Positions 1 to 8,387 of a stretch of DNA of 64,000 nucleotides are shown in pieces. The DNA lies in the NCBI RefSeq assembly GCF_026283925.1, contig NZ_JAPDPF010000003.1, positions 372,001 to 436,000 of the forward strand. Reading direction: 5' to 3'. The translations under genes were made by a program, and so were the position numbers. The notes beneath the pieces were generated by a model, which saw only the letters and a list, made by a program, of their open reading frames with translations, did no database searches and had not been told where the DNA came from. The DNA is from Dyella halodurans. Lineage in GTDB: Bacteria > Pseudomonadota > Gammaproteobacteria > Xanthomonadales > Rhodanobacteraceae. Position 1 is the stretch's first letter, and the number at the start of each line of letters is the position of its first letter.

Positions 1-687
1 GGTATTTTCCCACGCATAATCGCAAAGCTTTGCGACTTGCGCCGACTCTCCTGACCGGGCAAGGCCGGCACTGCGCGCTGCACCGCGGGGGCCGCGATCG
101 GGCCGCCGCGCTCGCAAAGGAATGGATCGAGCGCTGGCAGCGCCCGCAGCGTGAACTCAGAACGAGCCCCATGCTGTTGATTTACAATGATTTAACGAGG
201 ACATCCCCACACACTCCCGAGCACGGCCTCGTGCACACCGGAAAGGGCGACGTAGCCGCTTCACTGCATCAATACCGATGCGTATGCGGCACCCAATAAA
301 TTGCGTTGCCGTACCGACATGGCTCATTTCGGTTTTTGATTCCTTCAGGTTTCGGGGGCGGATTCCAGGCCCGAGATGGCCTCCACCAGCCATCTCGATG
401 GCCAGCGCAGGGTAAAAATGGCCTTGGCCCGCCTATCCGAGGCTCGGGATAGCCACGGCCAGGGCGCATCGCGCTCCGCAACGGGACCAAGACTCGCGGC
501 CGCGATTCATCGCCCAACGCGGCCCGCGCAACTGGACGCCAGTGGGGTCCTGGGAATGTTTGGTGGCGTGCTCGCGGACGGTCCAGGTGCACACCGGCGT
601 CCCCGCCCGACCTCGCCTGCCGCTACCCCTCAATGCCGACTGTCCCGCGAGCGGCTGCAACGGCAACGCATATCTATGGGGAACATG
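1..687. other. Window start, no supportable gene
   Basis: Several short open frames exist on both strands, but they overlap each other, are rich in Arg/Pro/Ala as expected of non-coding GC-rich DNA, and lack convincing ribosome binding sites. I see no RNA gene here. The stretch may be a spacer, or may contain the decayed end of a gene lying before the window. Confidence 0.4.
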
Positions 688-721
688 AAAAAGGGCCGCG
701 TGAATTATCCACGCGGCCCTT
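688..721 (-). terminator. Rho-independent terminator of the TonB receptor gene
   Basis: A perfect 12-bp inverted repeat (691-702 with 710-721, 7-nt loop) is followed on the minus strand by a run of five T (688-692, two of them within the stem). It lies 25 bp beyond the receptor stop codon. Confidence 0.85.
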
Positions 722-746
722 CGAGGTTGACGCTACCGCTGTCGAG

Positions 747-3722
747 TTAGAACTTGACCGTTACGCGAGCGTAGTAATAACGCCCCATCAGGTCGAAGTC
801 GCTCGGGTCGGTGTTGGCATTGAGCGTGTTGTTCGCGTACAGAATCGGCGGCTGCTTGTCGAAGATGTTGTTGACGCCGAAGTCGACACGCGTATTGATC
901 GGCGCGATGTTGTAGCCGATCGACGCATCGTTATACATCGTCGAGCCGTAGTGCAGGATCGTGCCCGAGACGAAGTTCGGCTGCGTGTCGTACTGGGAGC
1001 CCGCGGCACCGCCGTTGGAGAACTTGCCGATCCAACGCATGCGCCACTGGGCGCTCCAGCCGTATTGCTGCCAATCCACGAAGCCCTGTGCACGCCAGCG
1101 CGGGAACAGGCAGACGCCCGTATTGTCGGGACAGGCGGCGGCTTGAGCCGAACCAAATGGCAGGAAGCGACCGGCATTCTGGTACGTGATATTGCCGGCA
1201 ACGCCCGGTGCGGTCTCCTGCGTGTAGTACTTCAGGTAGGTGGCATTGACACCGACATTGAACTGGCCGAACGAGAATTGCGGCAGCTTGTAGTTCGCCT
1301 GCCAGTCGATGCCGGACGTGGCTAGGCTACCCAGGTTGCCCACCGGCTCCACCGTGGACTGCAACAGCTGACCCGCATTCGGGCCGCTGGGCGTACGGTG
1401 GATGTACTGGCAATAGATGGTCTGACCGGCCGCGCACAGGTTGAGCAGGCTTTGCAGGCCCACGTTGACGATCGTATCCCTCAGCTGCACCCGCCAGACG
1501 TCCAACGTGGTAGACAGACCCGCCACATACGATGGGCTGTACACCAGGCCGAAGTCATACGAGGTGCCGTGTTCCGGCTTGACCGGGAAGCCGGCCACGC
1601 GGGCGCCCTGGATGACGGTGGAAGCCTGTGTCTGCGACGCCACGGAGCTGTTGACGAACGTGCCATTGGGGGGCACGTACTGGCAGGCCAGCGCCAGCGG
1701 CGAACCTGCCGGAGCGCCGGTGAAACCCGTACACGGGTCGGTATGGATGAAGGGGGCATCAGAAGCCGAGGTGTACAGCTCGGTGAGGTTGGGCGCGCGG
1801 AAGACGTCTTCCATCGTGCCACGCACCAACAGGTCGTCGATCGGCTTCCATTCGAGCGCGAACTTGAAGTTGTTGGTGCTGCCGAAGGTCTGGATCTTCG
1901 AGTAGCGGCTACCAATGGTCAGGTTAAGCGACTGCACGCCCGTCATGCCGGCGAGGATCGGGATGAACGTTTCGGCGTAGATTTCCTTGGTGTTATAGCC
2001 ACCTTGCACGGCGCTGAGGCACTGGCTGCCCAGGGCACAGGTGCCGGTGGTGGGATCGATGACCAGCTGCGGCGCGGGAATGGTGCGCTGGTACTCGGTG
2101 CGGTACTCCGCGCCCACGGCCAGCTGCACCGCGCCGGCGGGCAGGTTCACCACTTCGCCGTTGAGGCCCGCGTGCCAGGTCTTTTCAATGGTATAGGAAT
2201 TGGACGGGGCCACCACGTCCGCTCCCTTGATCGCCGCTATCGAGCCTGGAGTATTGATGTCGAACGGATTGAACTGACAGGCCGCCACCGTCGGACAGGT
2301 ACCACCATTGGTCGCCACCGCAAGGCCATCCGCACCAATCGCGGACGGTCCCGTATACAACAGGCTCTGGTCGACCAGGCCACCGGTGGTCGTCACGATG
2401 CTCTCATGGCCGTAGTTGAGGCCGACGTCCCAGTTCCAGTTCTTCTCCCAGACGGTGAAATCGCCCTTGAAGCCGGCATTGATCTGGGCGTCGTTCCTGC
2501 CGCTCGCCGCCGTACGGAAGCCGTTCGAGGTCAGGCGTGAACGGAACTGGTTGCCGGAGGTCCCAAAGGTCACGCCGAATGGGTTGAAGGCATTGCCGGC
2601 ATTGATGTTCGCGCCAGTCGTGTCCGTGCCATAGACCGCCGGTGCCAACTGGAAGTTGGACGAAGTCTTGGTGTAGATGGCATCCACGTAGGCGGTCACG
2701 TGGTCAGCGAGGTGGTAGTCACCAAAGATGTAGCCGCTGGTACGCTCCTGCGGGGTCATGATCAGGTTGACCGACGCATAGTTGTACTTGTCGGCATTGC
2801 CGTAGCAGTGATAGTTCGCCGAGTTGACGACCTGGCTGTTACCGCCCTTGGTCAGCGATACGTGCGAGCAGTTGAACTGCGCTGCCAGACTTCCCGGCGC
2901 AAACGTGCCGTCCGGGTTAATGCCCGGCAACTGGATATAGCCCACCGGCGTGGACGACGAACCACCGACAATGACGTCGTTACCTATCAGGGACAGCGCA
3001 TTCTTGGAGAAGTCGCGATTGGCCGCCAAGACCGGGTCCTGCTTGTTGTAGCTGATGCCGGCCATGATGTTTCCCTTGTCGGACGTCTGCCCGAAAGTGA
3101 AGCTATAGCCGGTCTGGTCGCCGTCATTGCGGTCGGATTGACCCACGTTGGCGGTGAACGTCGCCCCCTGGTAGTTCTTGCGCAGGATGAAGTTGACCAC
3201 GCCACCGATGGCATCCGAACCATAGGTCGCCGAAGCGCCGGTCGGCAGCACTTCGATGCGCTCGATCGCATCGACCGGAATGGCGTTCGGATCCTTGCTG
3301 AGCAGGCGCTGGCCGTTGACCAGGATCAGGGTGCGGCGTGAGCCCAGGCCGCGCAGGTTGATGCTCGAACCGCCGGTACCGCCACCGTTGTTGGTCTGTG
3401 GGTTGACGTTGCCGCCGGTCATCGCCGGCAACTGCTGCACCAGGTCGCCCAGGGTCTGCTTGCCGCTAGCCAGGATCTGGGAGCGGTCGATCGTCACGAC
3501 CGGGCTGGACGTCTCGACGTCGACGCGGCGAATCAGCGAACCCGTCACCGTGACCGTTTCCAGGGTCTTGCTCTTGGCCTGGTCCGGCGGTGGCGGGGGT
3601 GGCGGCGTAGCGGACTGCGCATCCTGCGCGAAAGCTGCGGGGCCATAGACGCTCGCTGCGAGCATTCCGAGAGACAGCGCCAGGCGCACCGACTTACAAA
3701 GTTTGTTTTCCCCGAACTTCAT
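747..3722 (-). CDS. TonB-dependent outer-membrane receptor
   Basis: A 991-aa outer-membrane gated channel that imports a large substrate using TonB energy. The N-terminus has a signal peptide (basic start, hydrophobic core, cleavage after AFA). A proline-rich stretch follows, then the plug domain, with the conserved NLRGLGSRRTLILVNG segment and a glycine/asparagine-rich loop before it. The remainder is a 22-strand-type barrel, and the protein ends in Phe, as outer-membrane proteins do. The start at 3722 was chosen over an in-frame ATG 18 codons upstream because GGGAGGG precedes it and the signal peptide begins there. The substrate cannot be read from sequence; related Xanthomonadales receptors take up plant or polymer breakdown products. 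It stands alone, with its own AT-rich upstream region. Confidence 0.93.
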   Translation of the reverse strand: MKFGENKLCKSVRLALSLGMLAASVYGPAAFAQDAQSATPPPPPPPDQAKSKTLETVTVTGSLIRRVDVETSSPVVTIDRSQILASGKQTLGDLVQQLPAMTGGNVNPQTNNGGGTGGSSINLRGLGSRRTLILVNGQRLLSKDPNAIPVDAIERIEVLPTGASATYGSDAIGGVVNFILRKNYQGATFTANVGQSDRNDGDQTGYSFTFGQTSDKGNIMAGISYNKQDPVLAANRDFSKNALSLIGNDVIVGGSSSTPVGYIQLPGINPDGTFAPGSLAAQFNCSHVSLTKGGNSQVVNSANYHCYGNADKYNYASVNLIMTPQERTSGYIFGDYHLADHVTAYVDAIYTKTSSNFQLAPAVYGTDTTGANINAGNAFNPFGVTFGTSGNQFRSRLTSNGFRTAASGRNDAQINAGFKGDFTVWEKNWNWDVGLNYGHESIVTTTGGLVDQSLLYTGPSAIGADGLAVATNGGTCPTVAACQFNPFDINTPGSIAAIKGADVVAPSNSYTIEKTWHAGLNGEVVNLPAGAVQLAVGAEYRTEYQRTIPAPQLVIDPTTGTCALGSQCLSAVQGGYNTKEIYAETFIPILAGMTGVQSLNLTIGSRYSKIQTFGSTNNFKFALEWKPIDDLLVRGTMEDVFRAPNLTELYTSASDAPFIHTDPCTGFTGAPAGSPLALACQYVPPNGTFVNSSVASQTQASTVIQGARVAGFPVKPEHGTSYDFGLVYSPSYVAGLSTTLDVWRVQLRDTIVNVGLQSLLNLCAAGQTIYCQYIHRTPSGPNAGQLLQSTVEPVGNLGSLATSGIDWQANYKLPQFSFGQFNVGVNATYLKYYTQETAPGVAGNITYQNAGRFLPFGSAQAAACPDNTGVCLFPRWRAQGFVDWQQYGWSAQWRMRWIGKFSNGGAAGSQYDTQPNFVSGTILHYGSTMYNDASIGYNIAPINTRVDFGVNNIFDKQPPILYANNTLNANTDPSDFDLMGRYYYARVTVKF

Positions 3723-3729
3723 GAGACAC

Positions 3730-4100
3730 CCTCCCGTTATTAGTGTGACTGGATTTGGGAAAAGTCCCCGCCCCAAACCCGCGCCAAATTCACCCGAACA
3801 ATAGGGATAAGCCAGAGGCCTAAGCGCCCGGCATTTATCACGCTTTACTTACAGATAGTCAATAAAATCTATACAGCAAGAAATAATCGCTGGAATTAAA
3901 TGTGAACGAATAAAATATCGATTATGTGTAGGTTATGTGAATTACATTTTCGGATTATATTTCGTGAATCTTCACGCACTCTTCATTAATTCGTAATTAA
4001 TTTCGATGTGACTTGATTTGTTAATCCGGCAGGCGCAGAGGTTCCGTCCGCTATCCGCAGACAATCATGGGTTTGCAGTGAATCCACGGTGAAAAAACGG
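3730..4100 (-). promoter_or_regulatory. AT-rich control region of the TonB receptor gene
   Basis: About 200 bp (roughly 3820-4020) are strikingly AT-rich in an otherwise GC-rich window. The region holds at least two palindromes: 3963-3976 (CGTGAA-TC-TTCACG) and 3985-4001 (ATTAATT-CGT-AATTAAT). Their placement 240-280 bp before the receptor start is consistent with operators or upstream activator sites. No specific regulator can be named. The nearest gene on the other side, AMP nucleosidase, ends at 4164 on the same strand. Confidence 0.5.
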
Positions 4101-4111
4101 TGACGCCTGGC

Positions 4112-4131
4112 CGGGCGCCTTATGGCGCCCG
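4112..4131 (-). terminator. Possible terminator of AMP nucleosidase gene
   Basis: An 8-bp GC-rich hairpin (4112-4119 with 4124-4131, loop TTAT) lies just downstream of the nucleosidase stop codon. A run of six T on the minus strand occurs only about 14 nt after the stem, so it is an imperfect terminator. Confidence 0.4.
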
Positions 4132-4163
4132 ACCCGCTTTCTTTATTTATGCGTGACCGCCAC

Positions 4164-4955
4164 TCAGTCGAAGCCGGCGTCGTCCTCAAAGCGCAAATGC
4201 TTCACGCTGCGTCCATTGCGACGGACCAGCTTCAAGGCCTCGATACCGATGCGAATATGCCGCTCGACAAATTGCGTCGTGACGCCACGGTCGCTGGCCT
4301 CGGTTTTAATACCCTCGGGTATCATCGGCTGATCCGAGACCAATAACAGGGCGCCACACGGAATCTTGTTGGCGAAGCCGGCTGCAAAAATGGTGGCCGT
4401 TTCCATATCCACGGCCATGCAGCGGGTGCGCCGCAGATACTCCTTGAAACCCTCATCGTGTTCCCAGACCCGACGGTTGGTGGTGTACACCGTGCCCGTC
4501 CAGTAGTCGTGGCCGAGGTCGCGAATGGTGGTCGAGACGCCGCGCTGCAGCTGGAAGGCTGGCAGGGCGGGGACTTCCGGCAACAGATAGTCGTTGGAGG
4601 TGCCTTCGCCGCGAATGGCGGCAATCGGCAGCACCAGGTCGCCAATGGCATTCTTCTTCTTGACGCCACCGCATTTGCCGAGGAACAACGCCGCCTTGGG
4701 CCGGATGGCGCTGAGCAGGTCCATCACCGTGGCGGCGTTGGGGCTGCCCATGCCGAAGTTGATCAGCGTGATGCCGTCGGCCGTGGCATTGGGCATGGGT
4801 CGATCGCGACCCTGCACGTCCACCCCGTGCCATTGCGCAAACTGTTCCACGTAATGACCAAAATTGGTCAGCAGGATGTGCTGGCCGAACTGCTCCAGTG
4901 GCGTGCCGGTATAGCGCGGCAACCAGTTGGAGACGATTTCCTGTTTGTCCTTCAT
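4164..4955 (-). CDS. AMP nucleosidase (short form)
   Basis: A 263-aa cytosolic enzyme predicted to split AMP into adenine and ribose 5-phosphate. The protein has the nucleoside-phosphorylase fold: a glycine-rich phosphate region (NFGMGSPNAATVMDL), the LFLGKCGGVK segment, and the base/ribose-binding AVDMETATIFAAG segment near residue 190. The ATG at 4955 is chosen because the family begins with this region; a longer frame upstream reads as non-coding. E. coli Amn is 484 aa with an N-terminal regulatory half, and this protein has only the catalytic half, as in the AMN-like family of Xanthomonadales. Its substrate is therefore less certain than for full-length Amn; another purine nucleoside or nucleotide is possible. 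Confidence 0.82.
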   Translation of the reverse strand: MKDKQEIVSNWLPRYTGTPLEQFGQHILLTNFGHYVEQFAQWHGVDVQGRDRPMPNATADGITLINFGMGSPNAATVMDLLSAIRPKAALFLGKCGGVKKKNAIGDLVLPIAAIRGEGTSNDYLLPEVPALPAFQLQRGVSTTIRDLGHDYWTGTVYTTNRRVWEHDEGFKEYLRRTRCMAVDMETATIFAAGFANKIPCGALLLVSDQPMIPEGIKTEASDRGVTTQFVERHIRIGIEALKLVRRNGRSVKHLRFEDDAGFD

Positions 4956-5362
4956 AAGACCCCATGAGGTCGGCGCAGCCTTGGCTCTGCTGCGCGTTAC
5001 CGGCGACGCCACGCCGGCAAGATGCCAGATCGGTGCGCGCATCTTACCCGCGGGCACCGGCAATCGGGACTGAATTCCCCCAGCGTCAGGTCCGTCATCG
5101 AAGTGACCCGCACACTCGCGTAGTCGGCATCGTCGATGCCGCGCTCATGCTGCACTGCGTGAAACCGGCGAAAAGCGCCGCGGTCGTTAAAGTGCGTGCT
5201 TCCAGCGCCGATACGTATCGACAGCCGCGACGGCTGCCGCAGCGCTTTGCGTTCCAGCTCCTGGCCACCCTGAAAGCGCACAGCAGATCATCACCCATTC
5301 GTCGGGGTCGGCAGTCCTCACGGCGCATGCTATGTTGGCCGTGCCGTTCACTGGGGGGTGAG
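4956..5362. promoter_or_regulatory. Divergent promoter region, nucleosidase / DegV
   Basis: A 407-bp spacer between two divergent genes. A GGGGGG tract (5353-5358) forms the ribosome binding site of the DegV gene, and a TATGTT hexamer near 5330 could serve as its -10 box. No palindromic operator or small gene stands out. Confidence 0.35.
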
Positions 5363-6310
5363 ATGATGCGGATGGGGTTAGCCATCGATGCGTCCTGCGA
5401 TATACCGCAGGCGTTTCTTCAGAAACACAATATCGCGGTGATGCCCATCGCCGTGCGCGTCGATGACGAGGTCTTCCTCGACAATCGCAGCCAAGTCGAA
5501 CTGCATCGATTCCTCGATCGCAATCTTGGCAGTCGCAGCCATTCGGCCGAGACCGAGCCCTGCTCCGTCGAGGAAGTACAAAAGCTGTTTCTCGAGAAAC
5601 TGGTGCTGGAGCAGGACTGCGTGTTCTGCCTCACCATCACCGCCACGCGCAGCCCGATCAACGAACACGTGATCAAGGCAAGCTTCGCGGTGCTCAAGAA
5701 CTATCGCGCGGTGCGCGAGAAAAACGGCATCACCGGCCCCTTCCTGATGCGCGTCATCGACACGCGCAATCTGTTCGCGGGTTCGGCACCGGCCATCGTC
5801 GAGGCCATCCGGCTGATCGAGGCCGGCGAGACACCAGCCGCCATCCGCGAGCGCCTGACCTATATCGCCAACAATTCCTACGGCTACATGCTGCCGCGCG
5901 ACCTCTACTACCTGCGCGCACGCGCGAAGAAAAAGGGTGATCGCAGCGTGGGCCTGTTCAGCGCCATGCTTGGCTCGGCCCTGGACATCAAGCCGTTGCT
6001 GCGCGGCTATCGCGGCGATACCGGCCCGGTCGGCAAGGTCCGCGGCTTCGATCATGGTGCCGAGACCTTGTTCAACTACGCGGCCGAACGCGTGCGCGCG
6101 GGCTTGCTGGTACCGGTGGTCTGCGTCAGCTACGGCGGCGACCTGGCGGAACTCGCCAAGCTGCCGGGCTATGCCAAACTGCGCACAGCCTGCGAAGAAT
6201 GCAGCGTGGAGTTGATGGAAGCCCCCATGAGCATCACCGGCATGGTCAACGTAGGCGAGGGCGCCGTGACCCTGGGTTTTGCCGCCGAGGAACACGTCGC
6301 CGAATTCTAA
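5363..6310 (+). CDS. DegV family fatty-acid-binding protein
   Basis: A 315-aa DegV/FakB-type protein. The family binds a single fatty acid in a pocket between two domains; in Firmicutes the bound lipid is presented to a fatty-acid kinase. Visible features are the start motif GLAIDASCDIP (the family usually has a D-S/T-D-L-P pattern), a central TITATRSPINEHV segment matching the lipid-contact region, and the C-terminal GxVTLGFA ending. Two ATGs (5363, 5366) follow a strong G-rich ribosome binding site; 5363 is used here. No fatty-acid kinase partner lies in the window, so the role here is open. The following DUF4124 gene starts 15 bp downstream and is probably cotranscribed. Confidence 0.85.
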   Translation: MMRMGLAIDASCDIPQAFLQKHNIAVMPIAVRVDDEVFLDNRSQVELHRFLDRNLGSRSHSAETEPCSVEEVQKLFLEKLVLEQDCVFCLTITATRSPINEHVIKASFAVLKNYRAVREKNGITGPFLMRVIDTRNLFAGSAPAIVEAIRLIEAGETPAAIRERLTYIANNSYGYMLPRDLYYLRARAKKKGDRSVGLFSAMLGSALDIKPLLRGYRGDTGPVGKVRGFDHGAETLFNYAAERVRAGLLVPVVCVSYGGDLAELAKLPGYAKLRTACEECSVELMEAPMSITGMVNVGEGAVTLGFAAEEHVAEF

Positions 6311-6324
6311 GAGCAGGCTCCCGC

Positions 6325-6960
6325 ATGATCCGTCTGTTGGTCCTGGTGATCCTCGCCTGCGCTGGCCTGCCGGCCGTCGCCGGCACGGCCTACAAGTGCA
6401 CTACGGCCGACGGCCGGGCGATCTATCAGGACAAGCCCTGTCCCGGGACCCAGCACCAGCAGACCTTGCAGTTGGATGATTCCAAGCCTGTGCTGCGTCC
6501 GGCGCCAACGCCAGCCCCCGCGGCCACCGTCGCGGCGCAACCGTCACCGCCACCCGAGCCAGTCGAACCACTGCCTCCCCTGCCGCTGATGTACACCTGC
6601 ATCAGCGCCACGGATGGCAAGACCTATCTCAGCGACAACGGTGACCCGCAACCCTACCAGGTGCCCTACGGCATCCTCGGCGCCGGCTCACTGCCACTGT
6701 CGCAGGTCTATGGACCGCCCAACAGCGCCGGTGCATCCGCACCCGAACTCAATCGTGGCCGTATCCGGCCGGGGCTGATCGCCAACTACTACGTATGGGT
6801 CCAGGACCAGTGCCGCGAACTGACGCCACAGGAAACCTGCCACGCGTTGCGCGAAGCACTGGATGCCACCGAGACCAAGCTCAGGCGCGCATTCAAGAGC
6901 GATCAACCACCGCTGGAAAAACGCGAGCGGGAATTGCGCGAGCAGTTACGCGGCTGCTGA
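6325..6960 (+). CDS. DUF4124 domain-containing exported protein
   Basis: A 211-aa protein with a clear Sec signal peptide (cleavage after AVAG near residue 20). The DUF4124 signature YKCTTADGRAIYQDKPC follows immediately. Next come a Pro/Ala-rich linker, a second region with two Cys, and a charged helical C-terminus ending in Cys. DUF4124 proteins are periplasmic and of unknown function, with paired Cys suggesting disulfides. The gene starts 15 bp after the DegV stop, so it is likely in the same transcript. The ATG at 6325 is required by the signal peptide. Confidence 0.8.
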   Translation: MIRLLVLVILACAGLPAVAGTAYKCTTADGRAIYQDKPCPGTQHQQTLQLDDSKPVLRPAPTPAPAATVAAQPSPPPEPVEPLPPLPLMYTCISATDGKTYLSDNGDPQPYQVPYGILGAGSLPLSQVYGPPNSAGASAPELNRGRIRPGLIANYYVWVQDQCRELTPQETCHALREALDATETKLRRAFKSDQPPLEKRERELREQLRGC

Positions 6961-6970
6961 GGAGCACACG

Positions 6971-6989
6971 TTGCGCATTTTTTGCGCAA
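6971..6989. repeat. Palindrome after the DUF4124 gene
   Basis: A 7-bp inverted repeat (TTGCGCA with TGCGCAA, 5-T loop) begins 10 bp beyond the stop codon. The T run is in the loop, so it is not a classical terminator. Confidence 0.45.
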
Positions 6990-7027
6990 TGTCATGCAAG
7001 TCACTGCCACACAAAGCGCTTGCGCAC

Positions 7028-7187
7028 TTTTCCACAGGCTTGCTCCCAGCCTTTCCCCAAACCCTGTGGAAAACCGCGCGGCGCGTGACGCCAGACTGAG
7101 CAGGATGATGAAATCGTCGCACTGACAGGCACTTGCCGTGCCTATCCACAGGCTTGTCCGGTGACTGTCCACACCTGCTGTGGATAA
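7028..7187. promoter_or_regulatory. Cluster of five DnaA-box-like sites
   Basis: Five 9-mers resembling TTATCCACA lie within 160 bp between two convergent genes: TTTTCCACA at 7028-7036 (+) and 7065-7073 (-), CTATCCACA at 7142-7150 (+), CTGTCCACA at 7165-7173 (+), and a perfect TTATCCACA at 7179-7187 (-). The first two also form an 11-bp inverted repeat (7028-7038 with 7063-7073). They could bind DnaA (a titration or reactivation site) or may be folding elements in the two 3' ends. No dnaA gene or AT-rich unwinding element accompanies them. Confidence 0.45.
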
Positions 7188-7195
7188 GCCTGCAA

Positions 7196-7978
7196 TCAAA
7201 AGCCGTAGTTGAGGAAGCCGCCATCGACCGCGAGCACCTGGCCGGTGATGTAGCTCGCCGCCGGCAGACACAGGAAGGCGATCGCCGCGGCCACTTCCTC
7301 TGGTTCGCCGATGCGGCGCAGTGGCGTGCGGTCCAGCACTTCGTCCAGATACTCATCGTTCGCCAGGGCCGGCTCCGAACGCTGCGTGCGGATGTACCAC
7401 GGCGCCACCGCGTTCACGCGGATGCCATCGGAGGCCCACTCCACCGCCAGGTTGCGCGTGAGCTGATGCAAGGCCGCCTTGCTCATGCCATAAGGCGATC
7501 CCGTGCGCACGTGGGTCACGCCGGAGACCGATCCCACATTGACGATGGCCGCGTTCGCATGCTGCACGAGCTGCGGATGGGCCAGCCGACACATCTCGAA
7601 GGCGGAGAACACGTTCTGCTCGAAGATGGCGTGGTATTCGTCCTCGCGATAGGACAGCGTCGACGCGGGCTGGTTGCCGCCGGCGTTATTGACCAGCAAC
7701 GACAGCGGCGCGCCGAGATCGGCCACCCAATCGAATACTGCCAGCCGCTCTTCCTGTTCGCTCAGATCCGCACCGAAGGCCAGCACCTCGATGCCGGGAT
7801 AATCGTCGACCAACTCCACGCGTACCTGTTCGAGGTAGTCGACATCGCGCGCAACCAGCAGGAGGTTGGCACCAAGGCCGGCCAGTTCGCGCGCGGCGGC
7901 GTAGCCGATGCCCTTGCTGGCACCGGTGATCAATGCGGTATGGCCCTGCAGCTGCCAGGCGTCGATGCGACTATTCAT
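7196..7978 (-). CDS. SDR family oxidoreductase (tropinone-reductase-like)
   Basis: A 260-aa short-chain dehydrogenase/reductase of the classical type. It has the nucleotide-binding TGASKGIG at residues 18-25, NNAGG near 97-101, and the catalytic set N122, S150, Y163, K167 (YGMSK). The C-terminus carries the usual ITGQVLAVDGG. R45 after the second strand suggests NADP(H) preference. The closest recognisable pattern is the tropinone reductase-like group (LAVEWASDGIRVNAVAPWYIRT). The substrate is unknown. It is transcribed towards the DnaA-box-like cluster and has no obvious operon partner. Confidence 0.88.
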   Translation of the reverse strand: MNSRIDAWQLQGHTALITGASKGIGYAAARELAGLGANLLLVARDVDYLEQVRVELVDDYPGIEVLAFGADLSEQEERLAVFDWVADLGAPLSLLVNNAGGNQPASTLSYREDEYHAIFEQNVFSAFEMCRLAHPQLVQHANAAIVNVGSVSGVTHVRTGSPYGMSKAALHQLTRNLAVEWASDGIRVNAVAPWYIRTQRSEPALANDEYLDEVLDRTPLRRIGEPEEVAAAIAFLCLPAASYITGQVLAVDGGFLNYGF

Positions 7979-8081
7979 GCGCAGAGCTTAGAACCTGCCC
8001 CAGCCTTCCGCCAACCGGACGGGCGCTTGCCGCCCGTATCGTCAGGCGCAACACTGCGCTGGACCCCAACGAGGATCGTCC

Positions 8082-8300
8082 ATGAAATGGCTCGCCCCGA
8101 TGTTCTGCCTGTGTGCCCTCGCCGCCTGCTCCGGCAAGCCGCCTGCGCCGGAATCCCAGCCGGCGGCTGCCAGCACGGCACGCGTCGCCACGCCATGGGA
8201 CAACATGAAGAAGGACGAACAACGCGCCCGCGACGTGCAGAAGGCAGCCGACCAGCAGGCCGAAAAGCAGCGCCAGGCGATGGAAGCGGCCCAGCAATAG
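8082..8300 (+). CDS. Small outer-membrane lipoprotein, unknown function
   Basis: A 72-aa protein with a short lipoprotein signal ending in the lipobox LAAC (Cys16). It continues with a Pro/Ala-rich linker, then a charged Gln/Lys/Glu-rich helix at the C-terminus that could form a coiled coil. GAGG lies ahead of the ATG. I recognise no family. It diverges from the SDR gene, and a lone ABC ATPase gene follows 87 bp downstream. Confidence 0.75.
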   Translation: MKWLAPMFCLCALAACSGKPPAPESQPAAASTARVATPWDNMKKDEQRARDVQKAADQQAEKQRQAMEAAQQ

Positions 8301-8387
8301 CCGCCCCGCATGGCCATGCCATAAGAGCCTGTTCACGCTCTAAGGGGGACTTGGCAAATCGACGTCCAAACGGGCATTGTTCCCGGC

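Noticed and set aside
30-750. Several 60-120 codon frames at the window start
   Set aside because: They overlap on both strands with non-coding composition and no recognisable domain.
7028-7187. Reading the DnaA-box cluster as the replication origin
   Set aside because: There is no dnaA, dnaN, rpmH, parA or gidA nearby and no AT-rich unwinding region. Origins in this order lie next to dnaA.
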